DNA of 35,974 bases from Flavipsychrobacter sp. (GCA_016786665.1 JAEUVZ010000020.1:1-35974), one strand, 5' to 3'. Positions 8,286 through 17,089 are shown, numbered from the stretch's first letter. Program-made: numbers and translations. Notes: generated from the sequence alone by a model not told the origin.

Positions 8286-9377
8286 TTGAGCAAAGAGGAT
8301 AAAATAAAGGTTCTGTACGTAGACGATGAGATAAATAATCTCCACGGGTTCAAGGCCACGTACCGCATGGACTACAATGTATTCATCGCTAACAACACCG
8401 ATGAAGCGCTGAACATATTGCGGGAGCACCCCGATATGCGCGTAATATTAAGCGACCAGCGCATGCCCGATAAAACGGGTGTTCAGTTTTTTGAAGATGT
8501 TCGGAAAGAGTTCCCTTCGCCGGTGCGTATGCTCATTACCGGCTATACCGATGTGGAGTCGGTGATTGAGTCGATAAACCGCGGTAATATCTTCCGATAC
8601 ATAAAAAAGCCCTGGACCGACTTTGATATCAAGTCGGCCATAGATGAGGGTAATAAATTCTACCTGAGTAATACCACGCTGGCCATCCGCAACGAAGAAC
8701 TGCAGAAGGCTTACAACGAACTGGATAAATTTGCCTACAGCGTAACGCACGATATGCGTGGCCCGCTGCTCAGCATATTGGGCGCGATAGACCTGGCTCG
8801 CGAGAATGAGAACATGGATGAGATAAAGGAGATGCTGGGCATGATGGATAAATCTATCATAAAGCTGGACAACTTTATACAGAGCATACACGACTACTAC
8901 AACCTGAACCGGGGGGAACTGCAGATAGTGGATGTGGACTTCCAGAAAATAGTTAACGACCTGAAAGATATATATGGAGTAGGTGGCCTGGCGGGAAATG
9001 TACAGTTCGATGTACAGATAAACCAGTCAGAACCATTTCGTTCCGACGACATGTCGCTGCGCATTATATTGAATAATCTCCTGTCAAACGCCTTCAAATA
9101 CCAGCGGAGGGACGAGGAACACAAAAAAGTATCCCTTAGTATAGAGGTTAATAAAGGGATAGCTACTATATTAGTAGCGGATAACGGAATTGGTATAGAC
9201 GAGGCGCATGTGAATGATATATTCAACATGTTCTACCGCGCCACTACCGAGGAAGTAGGCTCGGGTTTCGGGCTGTATAATGTGAAAGACGCCCTTAATA
9301 AACTCAATGGAGATATAAAAGTATCTTCTACGCTGAAAGAAGGTAGTACGTTCACTGTCACTATTCCAACTAAATAA
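8286..9377 (+). CDS. Hybrid response regulator-histidine kinase (REC-HisKA-HATPase)
   Basis: This 363-residue soluble protein has an N-terminal receiver (about 5-125, phosphoacceptor Asp57 in LSDQRMPD). A HisKA domain follows with His155 in YSVTHDMRGPLLS, then an HATPase domain with NNLLSNAFKYQ, ADNGIGID and GSGFGLYNV. The receiver-first order means it can be switched by phosphate from another kinase, presumably the DISM kinase just upstream, and then signal onward. The start must be TTG at 8286: an in-frame stop lies immediately before it, and the next ATG would cut into the receiver. It starts 13 bases after the DISM kinase and ends 4 bases before the next receiver gene, a tight operon. Confidence 0.92.
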   Translation: MSKEDKIKVLYVDDEINNLHGFKATYRMDYNVFIANNTDEALNILREHPDMRVILSDQRMPDKTGVQFFEDVRKEFPSPVRMLITGYTDVESVIESINRGNIFRYIKKPWTDFDIKSAIDEGNKFYLSNTTLAIRNEELQKAYNELDKFAYSVTHDMRGPLLSILGAIDLARENENMDEIKEMLGMMDKSIIKLDNFIQSIHDYYNLNRGELQIVDVDFQKIVNDLKDIYGVGGLAGNVQFDVQINQSEPFRSDDMSLRIILNNLLSNAFKYQRRDEEHKKVSLSIEVNKGIATILVADNGIGIDEAHVNDIFNMFYRATTEEVGSGFGLYNVKDALNKLNGDIKVSSTLKEGSTFTVTIPTK

Positions 9378-9381
9378 CGAG

Positions 9382-9780
9382 ATGGCCGAGGAGAAACTGA
9401 ATTTTATCATTATCGACGATAGCAAGCTGGATTGCTTTATTGCGGAAAAGATCATTCGCAATACAGGTAAGGCTACCGACATACGTTCGTTCACGGCGGC
9501 GCAGGAAGCGCTGGCGTACGTTACGGATAATAGGGTAGCGGAAGGCACTCGCACGATAGTGATTGTAGATATACAGATGCCGGTAATGAATGGTTTCGAT
9601 TTTGTAGAAGCATTCGAGAAACTCCCCGATGAGAGCCGGAAAGGCTACACACTATACATGCTCTCTTCTTCCATAAACGAGAACGACCTGAACCGGGTGC
9701 AGAGCTATCCCAGTATCAGGCAGTTCCTGAATAAGCCACTCACCAGCAATATGCTTTCCACACTGCTGGAGATGCCTTGA
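9382..9780 (+). CDS. Stand-alone response regulator receiver protein
   Basis: This 132-residue protein is a single CheY-like receiver. The acidic pair is IIDDSK, the phosphoacceptor is Asp63 in VIVDIQMPVMNG, and the conserved lysine is in FLNKPL. It lacks an output domain. It lies 4 bases downstream of the hybrid kinase and is probably its phosphorylation target, as is common for kinase-receiver pairs in Bacteroidota. It is the last gene of the run that begins at 3033. Its sequence is more distant from the two other receivers here, so it likely has a different partner. It converges with the TraB/GumN gene, seven bases away. Confidence 0.9.
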   Translation: MAEEKLNFIIIDDSKLDCFIAEKIIRNTGKATDIRSFTAAQEALAYVTDNRVAEGTRTIVIVDIQMPVMNGFDFVEAFEKLPDESRKGYTLYMLSSSINENDLNRVQSYPSIRQFLNKPLTSNMLSTLLEMP

Positions 9781-9787
9781 TAATTAC

Positions 9788-10693
9788 TTATTTGATAGGT
9801 GTAACGGTGTAACCCTGCTTTCTCAGGAGCGCTATCACTCCTTTATCGCCTGGCAGGTGGCCGGCACCTACGGCAAAGAACACCGACTGGCCATTCATCA
9901 TTTTTTCCATACGCGGTATCCAGCGGGTATTGCGTTCTTCCAGCAGCGCCTTCATAGCTTCCTCGCTCATCTGCTCTGTTTCGGCAAAGAGTTTTTGCAA
10001 TTCCGGGAGGCTTTGTGTTTTGTAGGCCGCTATCAGCTTGGTAAGTTCTGCCTGGCTTTCATTGTCGCCATTCACCACGCGCAGTACCGATGAAACGATA
10101 GAGTCCGCCTCTATCTTGTTCATCACCGCTATCTGTTCGTCGGCGCTTTCCAGTCCTATTATCTCTTTGTTTGCTGGCTTGGCCAGGCCCATCAGTTTTT
10201 CTTCGTAAGCTACCGTCTGCTCGCAGGGGTACATTTTTTTGATCATCAGCTGCACCAGTATAAAAGGTTTCATTTTGCTGAACATATCTACGTTGTAGCC
10301 CAGGGTGTCTTTTACATATTTACGCACTTTCTCATAGTCTGCCGGCTGAAAATAGTCTTTCAATTGCTTGCCCGACTGGTCTACAAATGCGGTTTGCATT
10401 TTGGCCATTACGGTCATATCGTCCATATCCATTTCCAGGCATACTTTATCGGTTTTATCAAATGCCTGTTGCATAGGGTCCGACCAGAAGTAATCCGCCT
10501 GGCAGATCATGTGTATGGTCCCAAAGAGATAGGAAGGTTTAGAGAGCCCTTTCCCGCTTACTTCCCACAGTACGGAGTTCTCATCTTTAGAGGCGTTCTT
10601 TTTTGTTTTGTCGGCCGGAGGATTGGCACAGCTTTGAACTGCTCCCGCCAGCAGGTAAACAGCGGCAAGAGCCAGGGCATGTAATTTTTTCAT
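9788..10693 (-). CDS. TraB/GumN family lipoprotein
   Basis: This 301-residue protein begins with a lipoprotein signal peptide whose Cys lies in AGAVQSC at about residue 22. The remainder is a TraB/GumN domain: VLWEVSGKG and YLFGTIHM near the start, a conserved acidic stretch CLEMDMDD, and AVGAGHLPGDKGVIALL near the end. The GTIHM and GAGHL motifs supply conserved His and Glu residues suggested to bind metal in this family (also called Tiki-like). The biochemical role of the bacterial proteins is not established; a periplasmic peptidase-like role is a guess. It lies 14 bases downstream of the ZIP transporter gene on the same strand. Confidence 0.88.
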   Translation of the reverse strand: MKKLHALALAAVYLLAGAVQSCANPPADKTKKNASKDENSVLWEVSGKGLSKPSYLFGTIHMICQADYFWSDPMQQAFDKTDKVCLEMDMDDMTVMAKMQTAFVDQSGKQLKDYFQPADYEKVRKYVKDTLGYNVDMFSKMKPFILVQLMIKKMYPCEQTVAYEEKLMGLAKPANKEIIGLESADEQIAVMNKIEADSIVSSVLRVVNGDNESQAELTKLIAAYKTQSLPELQKLFAETEQMSEEAMKALLEERNTRWIPRMEKMMNGQSVFFAVGAGHLPGDKGVIALLRKQGYTVTPIK

Positions 10694-10707
10694 GCCCTAA
10701 ATATACG

Positions 10708-11442
10708 CTATTCAATATAAAGCGTCAGCAGCCCGATACCCACGCCCAGGGCTATGGCAATGATTTTCTGCCAGGTAAGGGAGTGGTGCCGGGTGCCGCT
10801 CTCAAAAAAGATAGTAGTGGCTATATGAATGAATGAACCGGCCACTATCGGTATCACTACCGCACGTATGCGGGAGATGGCATAGTACTTCTGGCTCACC
10901 TCGCTGGCCACCATACTTCCCAATGGTGTCAGCAGCGAGAAAATGACCAGGGTTACCAGCGCCGCTTTTTTGCCCTTCAGGCTATACACCAGCGTTGAGG
11001 CCAGCATTATTTCCGGTAGTTTGTGAGCAGCTACGGCCAGGTACAGGGATGGCTCGGTAGAGGTCTGCAGGTAGTTGAAGCCCAGCGGCAGGCCCTCCAT
11101 AAAGGCGTGTACTCCCAGGCCTATAAGGATAGAAGTGAGTGGCACATGGTGGTGATGTCCGTGATCATTGCTTTCCACATGCGCGTGGCCATGCTCTATA
11201 CCATGCGTGAAGCGCTGGATGACCAGTTGCAGGAAGAAGCCGGTGAGCAGGTAGATGCCGGCAGCCGTGTGCAGTTCCTCAAATGTTTCGTGCAGCAGGT
11301 GCAGAAACACGATGCTGAGCAGGAACGACCCGGAAAACGCCAGCAGTAGGTGCATTTTGCGGTCGTTGATACCCTTGAACCATAAAGGAACCGAACCGCC
11401 TATAAGTGTGATGATAAAAAGTAACAGATTGTATAACTGCAT
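10708..11442 (-). CDS. ZIP family divalent metal transporter
   Basis: This 244-residue inner-membrane protein has about seven to eight hydrophobic helices. The two metal-site helices of ZIP carriers are clear: HAFMEGLPLGF (the HxxxEG motif of helix 4) and HKLPE (helix 5). Between helices 3 and 4 is a histidine-rich loop (HGHAHVESNDHGHHHH), usual for zinc-handling members. It should carry Zn(II) or a related divalent cation into the cytoplasm. It lies directly upstream of the TraB/GumN gene and is probably co-transcribed with it. No Zur-type operator was recognised upstream. Confidence 0.9.
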   Translation of the reverse strand: MQLYNLLLFIITLIGGSVPLWFKGINDRKMHLLLAFSGSFLLSIVFLHLLHETFEELHTAAGIYLLTGFFLQLVIQRFTHGIEHGHAHVESNDHGHHHHVPLTSILIGLGVHAFMEGLPLGFNYLQTSTEPSLYLAVAAHKLPEIMLASTLVYSLKGKKAALVTLVIFSLLTPLGSMVASEVSQKYYAISRIRAVVIPIVAGSFIHIATTIFFESGTRHHSLTWQKIIAIALGVGIGLLTLYIE

Positions 11443-11602
11443 CGGTGCCCGCTGAGATAAGGGACAAAAGTAAAACCATTTTTGTTATCGCCTTGTATTT
11501 CATGCGATAATGTTAAAGATTATGCCGATATAGTAATTCTATATTATTCCCGGCACAGATTTTTCTTGTTCATTAGTAGAAGGAACATTAAATTAGTTAG
11601 CG

Positions 11603-12184
11603 ATGGATATCTTCAATCAACATATGCCTGCCAGCAAGCAGCCGCCTGCAGCAGGAAAGCTGCTGGTGGCGGAGCCCTTCCTGGCGGACCCTAATTTCAG
11701 CCGGGCGGTGATATTGCTTTGTGAGCACGGTGAGGACGGTACCGTAGGTTTTGTGCTGAACAGGCCTACCGAGCTTACGCTCAGCGACTTGCTCCCCGAA
11801 CTGGCGACTCCCTCGCTACTCGTGCACCAGGGAGGGCCCGTGCAGATGGATACATTGCATATGCTGCACCAGTCACCCGCCACACTAGGCGGTACCGGTG
11901 TGGCTGATGGCATCTATTGGGGTGGCTCTTACGAGGCGCTGCAGGACATACTGGCCAGTGGCACAGCCCTGGATTCCGAATTGAAACTGTATGTGGGCTA
12001 CTCTGGATGGTCGGCGGGGCAGCTGGAAGGGGAGATGAAAGAAGGATCCTGGCTGGTAACCGACCCAACACGGGAATTGTTATTTGAAACACCTGCCGAT
12101 GATATGTGGAAGGCGGCTATACGCCTAATGGGCAGGGAATACAACCACCTGCTGAATATGCCGGTAAATCCGCAATTGAACTAA
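11603..12184 (+). CDS. YqgE/AlgH family protein
   Basis: This 193-residue protein matches the YqgE/AlgH (DUF179) family: GKLLVAEPFLADPNFSRAVI at the start, HGEDGTVGFVLNRPT next, VHQGGPV in the middle, and YVGYSGWSAGQLEGE later. The length is normal for the family. The structure is known from other bacteria but the molecular function is not established; AlgH was first linked to alginate regulation in Pseudomonas. It is cytoplasmic, with no signal peptide. It precedes a lipoprotein gene that has its own candidate promoter. Confidence 0.9.
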   Translation: MDIFNQHMPASKQPPAAGKLLVAEPFLADPNFSRAVILLCEHGEDGTVGFVLNRPTELTLSDLLPELATPSLLVHQGGPVQMDTLHMLHQSPATLGGTGVADGIYWGGSYEALQDILASGTALDSELKLYVGYSGWSAGQLEGEMKEGSWLVTDPTRELLFETPADDMWKAAIRLMGREYNHLLNMPVNPQLN

Positions 12185-12195
12185 TCCACACTAAG

Positions 12196-12226
12196 TTGCC
12201 CCATTACGCAGATGTGCCTAACTTTA
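12196..12226 (+). promoter_or_regulatory. Candidate promoter of the lipoprotein gene at 12243
   Basis: TTG at 12196-12198, a 20-base spacer and TAACTTTA at 12219-12226 approximate the Bacteroidota -33/-7 pattern, with one mismatch in the -7 box. It lies between the yqgE stop and the lipoprotein ATG, 16 bases before that ATG. Confidence 0.4.
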
Positions 12227-12242
12227 GGCATTATTCCAACGG

Positions 12243-12830
12243 ATGCGAACGGTTCACGCGTTATTGATTTTTGCCTTGCTCATTCTCTCTTCCTGTTCCG
12301 GGAAGCGGGGAGGTGCGCAGCGGTATGTGATGACGGCCGAGGACTCGGCCAACGGAACCTACTTCCCCATGCGCCAGTTTGTACGCGACCAGTGGAAAAT
12401 GAACAGCGGCCTGCCCATTACCCTGGTAAAAGTAGTAACTACGGGGGGCAAGCGCGATTCGTCTTACGTTTCAGGGGCGCAGGTAGGGTTGGGCGCTATC
12501 ATGGAGCAATTTGTGAAAACAGACATTGGTGGCGTGGAATTAATGGGCAGGTACCAGGTAAGCGTGATAGAGGACGAAGCGAACCAAACCAGGACATTCT
12601 ATTACGAAGCTAAGTTCCCGGAACTCTATACGCAAAAGCTCCAGGTGATTACCAATCCCGATAACGGGAAGATAAAATCATTGTTCGTAGAAGCAGGCGG
12701 AAATAACCGGAAGGAAAAGCCGGTGAAGCTTTATTATGTCGTAGACCGGTTGATACAGATACAGGAGGAGCCAGGCTCCCGTGAAGAAAAGAAGACAGAA
12801 TATTTTTTCCAAATACCAGAAGGGGCGTAG
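12243..12830 (+). CDS. Hypothetical lipoprotein
   Basis: This 195-residue protein has a lipoprotein signal peptide with lipobox LSSC at about residues 15-18. The mature part is a beta-rich sequence with no family that I can name with confidence. Features include PMRQFVRDQW and a long central run of hydrophobic-polar alternation up to FYYEAKFPELY. It may sit in the periplasm or on the outer membrane. The stop codon lies 3 bases before the uvrC start, so it may be transcribed together with uvrC, though no functional link is evident. Confidence 0.75.
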   Translation: MRTVHALLIFALLILSSCSGKRGGAQRYVMTAEDSANGTYFPMRQFVRDQWKMNSGLPITLVKVVTTGGKRDSSYVSGAQVGLGAIMEQFVKTDIGGVELMGRYQVSVIEDEANQTRTFYYEAKFPELYTQKLQVITNPDNGKIKSLFVEAGGNNRKEKPVKLYYVVDRLIQIQEEPGSREEKKTEYFFQIPEGA

Positions 12831-12833
12831 CGC

Positions 12834-14678
12834 ATGACCAGAGAGGAGTTTAGTAAGATAGCACCATCCATCCCCGGCCAACCGGGTTGTTATAAGTATT
12901 TCAGCGAAGAGAAGGAACTGCTGTATGTGGGTAAGGCCAAGAACCTCCGCAAGCGGGTAAGCTCCTACTTCAACAAGACGGTCGATAACTTTAAGACCCG
13001 CCGGCTCGTAACCCTGATACACAGCATAGACTATACCGTTACCAATACCGAACACGATGCGTTCTTGCTGGAGAACTCGCTGATAAAGCACTACCAGCCG
13101 CGGTTCAACATAGAACTGAAGGACGATAAGACCTACCCTTATATCGTAATAAAGAAAGAACATTTCCCGCGCGTGTTCCTTACGCGCCGGGTAATAAAAG
13201 ACGGCTCGGAATATATAGGCCCCTTTACCGGTGTGGCCCGCGTTCGCGACCTGCTGGAACTGATAAAGAACAACATACCGCTGCGTACCTGCAACCTGAA
13301 CCTGAGCCCGGCCAATATTGCAAAGGGCAAATACAAGGTTTGCCTGGAGTATCACCTGGGCAACTGCAAAGGCCCCTGCGAAGGACTGCAGGGCGAGGAA
13401 GAGTACACCGATAACCTGCAGCAGGTGCGCCACCTGCTGAAAGGCAACGCCAGCGAAGTGGTGAAGTTCCTGAAAACGGAGATGATGCGCCTGGCGGGAG
13501 AAATGCAATACGAAAAAGCCGAGATAATACGGCAGAAGATAGACGCGCTGCAAACGTACCAGAGCAAATCCACCGTGGTGAATCCGCGGCTGGGCAACCT
13601 GGATGTGGTGAGCATTGTAAGCAAAGAAACGCTATGCTATGTAAACTATATGATGGTGGCCAATGGCAGCATTATATACGCCCGCACCCTGGAGGTAAAA
13701 AATGAATTGCAGGAAGAAGACGAATATGTACTCTCGTTCGCGCTGGCCCGGTTGCGGGAAGCGTACAGCAGCAACAGCAAAGAGGTAATAGCGCCCTTCC
13801 CCATAGAGGTGGCCGATGAAGGGGTAACGGTAACCATACCCAAGGCCGGCGACAAAAAGAATCTGCTGGAGCTGAGCCAGAAGAATATTCACTTCTTTAT
13901 GGAAGACGTAAAGAAGAAGAACACCCTGATGCTGGAGGAAAGCGCTAAGCTGCAGCAGGAGCAGGTATTGGAGCAGCTACAGCAGGCATTGCAGCTCAAA
14001 AGCCTGCCCCGCCATATAGAGTGCTTCGATAACTCCAACTTCCAGGGGGCATACCCCGTATCGGCTATGGTGTGCTTTAAGAACGGCCTGCCCTCCAAAC
14101 GGGAATACAGGCACTACCATATTAAGACCGTAGTGGGGATAGACGACTTCGCCTCTATGAAGGAGGTAGTGTACCGGCGGTACAAGCGGTTGCTGGAGGA
14201 ACAGGCGCCGCTGCCGCAACTGGTGATAATAGACGGGGGCAAAGGGCAACTGGGCGCCGCTATGGAAAGCATAGAACTGCTGGGGCTCCGTGGCAAAATG
14301 ACCGTAGTAGGGCTGGCTAAGCGTGAAGAGTCCATCTTTTTCCCCGGAGACAGGGACCCCCTCCAGTTGCCTTACGATAGCCCCGCACACTTGCTTATCC
14401 GCCGCATCCGCGATGAGGTGCACCGCTTTGGGATCACCTTTCACCGCCAGGCGCGCAGCAAGGGCACGTTCAGGAACGAACTGGAAGGCATTCCCGGGAT
14501 AGGGGAGAAGACCGCCAACGATCTGCTGAAGGCATTCCGCTCGGTGAACAACATAAAGAAACTGACGGAGCGCGAGCTGACCCGTGTGATAGGCGCGTCA
14601 AAGGCGCGGGTGGTATGGCATTTCTTTCATGCGATAGACGAAGAAGATTGGAAAGACAATCCCCCTGAAAATCAGTAA
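12834..14678 (+). CDS. uvrC: Excinuclease ABC subunit C
   Basis: This 614-residue nucleotide excision repair endonuclease is complete. It makes the 3' and 5' incisions around a lesion bound by UvrB. The GIY-YIG nuclease domain is at about residues 12-100 (GCYKYFSEEKELLYVGKAKN). The UVR motif near 210-240 contacts UvrB (EMQYEKAEIIRQKIDAL). The C-terminal RNase H-like nuclease shows IECFDNSNFQG and LVIIDGGKGQL. A helix-hairpin-helix end shows GIPGIGEKTANDLL. The four cysteines in TCNLNL..CLEYHLGNCKGPC could ligate an iron-sulphur cluster, as reported for some UvrC proteins. Length is normal. Confidence 0.97.
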   Translation: MTREEFSKIAPSIPGQPGCYKYFSEEKELLYVGKAKNLRKRVSSYFNKTVDNFKTRRLVTLIHSIDYTVTNTEHDAFLLENSLIKHYQPRFNIELKDDKTYPYIVIKKEHFPRVFLTRRVIKDGSEYIGPFTGVARVRDLLELIKNNIPLRTCNLNLSPANIAKGKYKVCLEYHLGNCKGPCEGLQGEEEYTDNLQQVRHLLKGNASEVVKFLKTEMMRLAGEMQYEKAEIIRQKIDALQTYQSKSTVVNPRLGNLDVVSIVSKETLCYVNYMMVANGSIIYARTLEVKNELQEEDEYVLSFALARLREAYSSNSKEVIAPFPIEVADEGVTVTIPKAGDKKNLLELSQKNIHFFMEDVKKKNTLMLEESAKLQQEQVLEQLQQALQLKSLPRHIECFDNSNFQGAYPVSAMVCFKNGLPSKREYRHYHIKTVVGIDDFASMKEVVYRRYKRLLEEQAPLPQLVIIDGGKGQLGAAMESIELLGLRGKMTVVGLAKREESIFFPGDRDPLQLPYDSPAHLLIRRIRDEVHRFGITFHRQARSKGTFRNELEGIPGIGEKTANDLLKAFRSVNNIKKLTERELTRVIGASKARVVWHFFHAIDEEDWKDNPPENQ

Positions 14679-14683
14679 CTTTG
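14676..14683 (+). promoter_or_regulatory. Candidate -7 element of the DUF983 pair
   Basis: TAACTTTG at 14676-14683 exactly fits TAnnTTTG and overlaps the uvrC stop codon. It stands 13 bases before the ATG of the first DUF983 gene. A matching -33 element at the usual distance was not found. Confidence 0.35.
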
Positions 14684-14696
14684 CGAAAATATTTTC

Positions 14697-15113
14697 ATGT
14701 CGCCTGACAGAAAGCCATTTTTTCTCACCTCTTTGTTTCGCATGCGGTGCCCCAGCTGCAGGAAAGGGAGGGTGTTCACCAACAGAAGCATTTTCCCCCT
14801 CGGTAAGCTGGTAAATATGGTTCCACACTGCGAGGTGTGCGGCCAGAAGATGGTGGAGGAGCAGAACAATGGAGGAGGCATCAACTACGCGCTTACGGTA
14901 TTGCTGTTCTTCCTGAACCTCTGTTGGTACTGGCCCATCTTCGGGCTCTCTTATAAAGACAACAGTGTAGAAACCTACCTGGTAGTGAGCATAGTCATTG
15001 TGCTGCTGGCGCAGCCCTGGCTGATGCGCCTTTCCCGCATGCTGTACCTGTACTTCTATGTGCCCTATGGAAAGACCCGCAAGCAACCAATAGCCGAAGA
15101 ACAAAATCAATAG
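14697..15113 (+). CDS. DUF983 family zinc-ribbon membrane protein, copy 1
   Basis: This 138-residue protein starts with a four-cysteine zinc ribbon (RCPSCRKG and CEVCGQKM) followed by two hydrophobic helices at about residues 63-85 and 95-115. These are the marks of DUF983. The function of the family is not established; membership and topology are all that can be stated. Unlike copy 2, the second ribbon knuckle is followed by VEEQNNGGGINYALTV rather than a YGTGYV stretch. It starts 18 bases after uvrC and ends 2 bases before copy 2. Confidence 0.85.
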   Translation: MSPDRKPFFLTSLFRMRCPSCRKGRVFTNRSIFPLGKLVNMVPHCEVCGQKMVEEQNNGGGINYALTVLLFFLNLCWYWPIFGLSYKDNSVETYLVVSIVIVLLAQPWLMRLSRMLYLYFYVPYGKTRKQPIAEEQNQ

Positions 15114-15115
15114 TT

Positions 15116-15532
15116 ATGCAGAACGATAAGAAGAAGCCACCCCTGCTGCCGAGCATCGCCAAAATGAAATGCCCGAACTGCCGCAAGGGGAACATGTACG
15201 TGAACAAAAGTTACTTTCCACTCAGTAAAATGCTGGAAATGCCCGAAACCTGCCCGGTGTGCGGCCAGAAAATGGAGCTGGAAGTGGGCTTTTACTACGG
15301 TACCGGTTATGTGAGTTATGCGCTCACCGTGGGGCTTATCGGCATATTTTTCGTTGCTTACTGGCTCATCTTCGGCCTGTCGTACCTCGATAATAGTGTG
15401 TTCTATGCATTGGGCGCCTCCGTAGGGCTCGTATTACTGCTGCAGCCTTGGCTGATGCGGATATCGAGGGTGCTTTATTTATATATGTTTGTAAAGTACG
15501 GGAAAGGTACCATACTGAAGTCTCAGGAATAA
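15116..15532 (+). CDS. DUF983 family zinc-ribbon membrane protein, copy 2
   Basis: This second 138-residue DUF983 protein has CPNCRKGNMYVNKS and CPVCGQKMELEVGFYYGTGYV, then two transmembrane helices. It is a clear tandem paralogue of the previous gene: identical length, the same LMRLSR/LMRISR patch at the end of helix 2, and LSYLDNSV against LSYKDNSV. The GFYYGTGYVSYAL segment is the more usual family form, so this copy is closer to the consensus. The function is unknown. It probably shares a transcript with copy 1; biotin carboxylase follows after 21 bases. Confidence 0.87.
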   Translation: MQNDKKKPPLLPSIAKMKCPNCRKGNMYVNKSYFPLSKMLEMPETCPVCGQKMELEVGFYYGTGYVSYALTVGLIGIFFVAYWLIFGLSYLDNSVFYALGASVGLVLLLQPWLMRISRVLYLYMFVKYGKGTILKSQE

Positions 15533-15553
15533 TTTTTCGATTAAATTAGCGGC

Positions 15554-17032
15554 ATGCAAAAGATACTGGTAGCCAATCGTGGCGAAATAGCCATGCGCGT
15601 TATGCGCACGGCACGAGAAATGGGAATAAAGACCGTAGCAGTATTTTCCGAGGCGGACCGGAATATGCCCTTTGTCCGCTATGCGGATGAGGCCGTATGT
15701 ATTGGCCCTGCGCCTTCGGCACAGTCGTACCTGCGCGCCGATAAACTGATAGAAGTAGCGAAGCAGACGGGTGCCGACGCCATACACCCCGGCTATGGTT
15801 TCCTGAGCGAGAATGCTTCCTTTTCTAAAGCTGTTTCCGATGCGGGACTGATATTCATAGGCCCCTCCGCTTATTCCATCGAGATGATGGGCAGCAAGAT
15901 AGCCGCCAAGCAGGCCGCCAAAAAGTTTAACGTACCTATGGTGCCCGGAACGGATGAACCGATACAAACCGTGGAAGAAGCGAAGGAGATAGCCGCGAAA
16001 GCGGGATATCCCATACTGATAAAAGCTTCGGCCGGGGGCGGCGGCAAGGGTATGCGCGTAGTGAACAGCGAAGACGAACTGGAAGAGCAGATGCGCATGG
16101 CAAAAAGCGAAGCGCTCAGCGCCTTCAGCAACGACGATGTATTTATAGAGAAATACGTGGCATCGCCCAAGCACATAGAGATACAGCTCATAGGCGACCA
16201 GCACGGCAACTGTGTGTACCTCTTTGAGCGGGAATGCTCCATACAGCGCCGCCACCAGAAGCTGGTGGAGGAAGCTCCTTCCAGTTGCCTCACCCCCGAT
16301 ATACGAAAAGCGATGGGCGAATGCGCGGTAGCTGTAGCCAAATCGTGCAACTACTACGGGGCGGGCACCGTGGAGTTCCTGGTAGATAATGACCTGAACT
16401 TCTACTTCCTGGAAATGAACACCCGCCTGCAGGTAGAGCACTGCGTTACCGAAATGATAACCGGCATAGACCTGGTAAAGGAGCAGATAAATGTAGCGCG
16501 CGGAAATAAGCTGTCGTTCACGCAGGACGAATTAAAGATAAACGGCCACTCCATAGAGTTGCGCGTGTGCGCGGAAGACCCGGTAAACAACTTCTTGCCC
16601 GATACGGGCACGCTGGAAATGTACCAGCCACCCAAAGGCCCGGGCGTGCGCGTAGACGACGGCTATGAGCAGGGACAGGCCATCCCCATCTTTTACGACC
16701 CCATGATAGCGAAGCTGGTAGTGCATGCCGCCACCCGCAATGAGGCCATAGAGCGCCTCTGCCGCGCTATAGACGAGTATTATATACAGGGTATACAAAC
16801 TACGCTCAGCTTTGGCAAGTGGGCCGTGCAGACCGAACCATTCCGCAAGGGTGATTTTGATACCAAGTTCATAGAAAACTACTTCAGGCCGGAGTACCTT
16901 ACCGACACTGCTCCCGAAACAGATGAAGTAGCCGCGCTGCTGGCAGGTTACATTTGGCAGAAAGACAAGAAACAGCAAGTGGCCGCACACAGCAATGGCA
17001 CGGCTGCCAACTGGAAACTGAAAAGAAGGTAG
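15554..17032 (+). CDS. accC: Acetyl-CoA carboxylase biotin carboxylase subunit
   Basis: This 492-residue ATP-grasp enzyme carboxylates biotin on its carrier protein with bicarbonate and ATP, the first half of the acetyl-CoA (or propionyl-CoA) carboxylase reaction. Visible landmarks are QKILVANRGEIAMRVMRTAR at the start, HPGYGFLSENA, the glycine-rich ATP loop KASAGGGGKGMR, FLEMNTRLQVEH with metal and catalytic residues, and the C-terminal lobe. It is some 45 residues longer than E. coli AccC, with a hydrophilic tail after the core, common in Bacteroidota. The biotin carrier and transferase genes are not adjacent. A terminator follows at 17061. Confidence 0.95.
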   Translation: MQKILVANRGEIAMRVMRTAREMGIKTVAVFSEADRNMPFVRYADEAVCIGPAPSAQSYLRADKLIEVAKQTGADAIHPGYGFLSENASFSKAVSDAGLIFIGPSAYSIEMMGSKIAAKQAAKKFNVPMVPGTDEPIQTVEEAKEIAAKAGYPILIKASAGGGGKGMRVVNSEDELEEQMRMAKSEALSAFSNDDVFIEKYVASPKHIEIQLIGDQHGNCVYLFERECSIQRRHQKLVEEAPSSCLTPDIRKAMGECAVAVAKSCNYYGAGTVEFLVDNDLNFYFLEMNTRLQVEHCVTEMITGIDLVKEQINVARGNKLSFTQDELKINGHSIELRVCAEDPVNNFLPDTGTLEMYQPPKGPGVRVDDGYEQGQAIPIFYDPMIAKLVVHAATRNEAIERLCRAIDEYYIQGIQTTLSFGKWAVQTEPFRKGDFDTKFIENYFRPEYLTDTAPETDEVAALLAGYIWQKDKKQQVAAHSNGTAANWKLKRR

Positions 17033-17060
17033 TACCTTAAAATAATAGCAACCTGTATAG

Positions 17061-17089
17061 AGCGCCATTCACCCGGATGGCGCTTTTTT
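17061..17089 (+). terminator. Rho-independent terminator after accC
   Basis: An 8-bp stem, AGCGCCAT pairing with ATGGCGCT, has an eight-base loop and runs into six T. It lies 28 bases after the accC stop. Confidence 0.88.
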
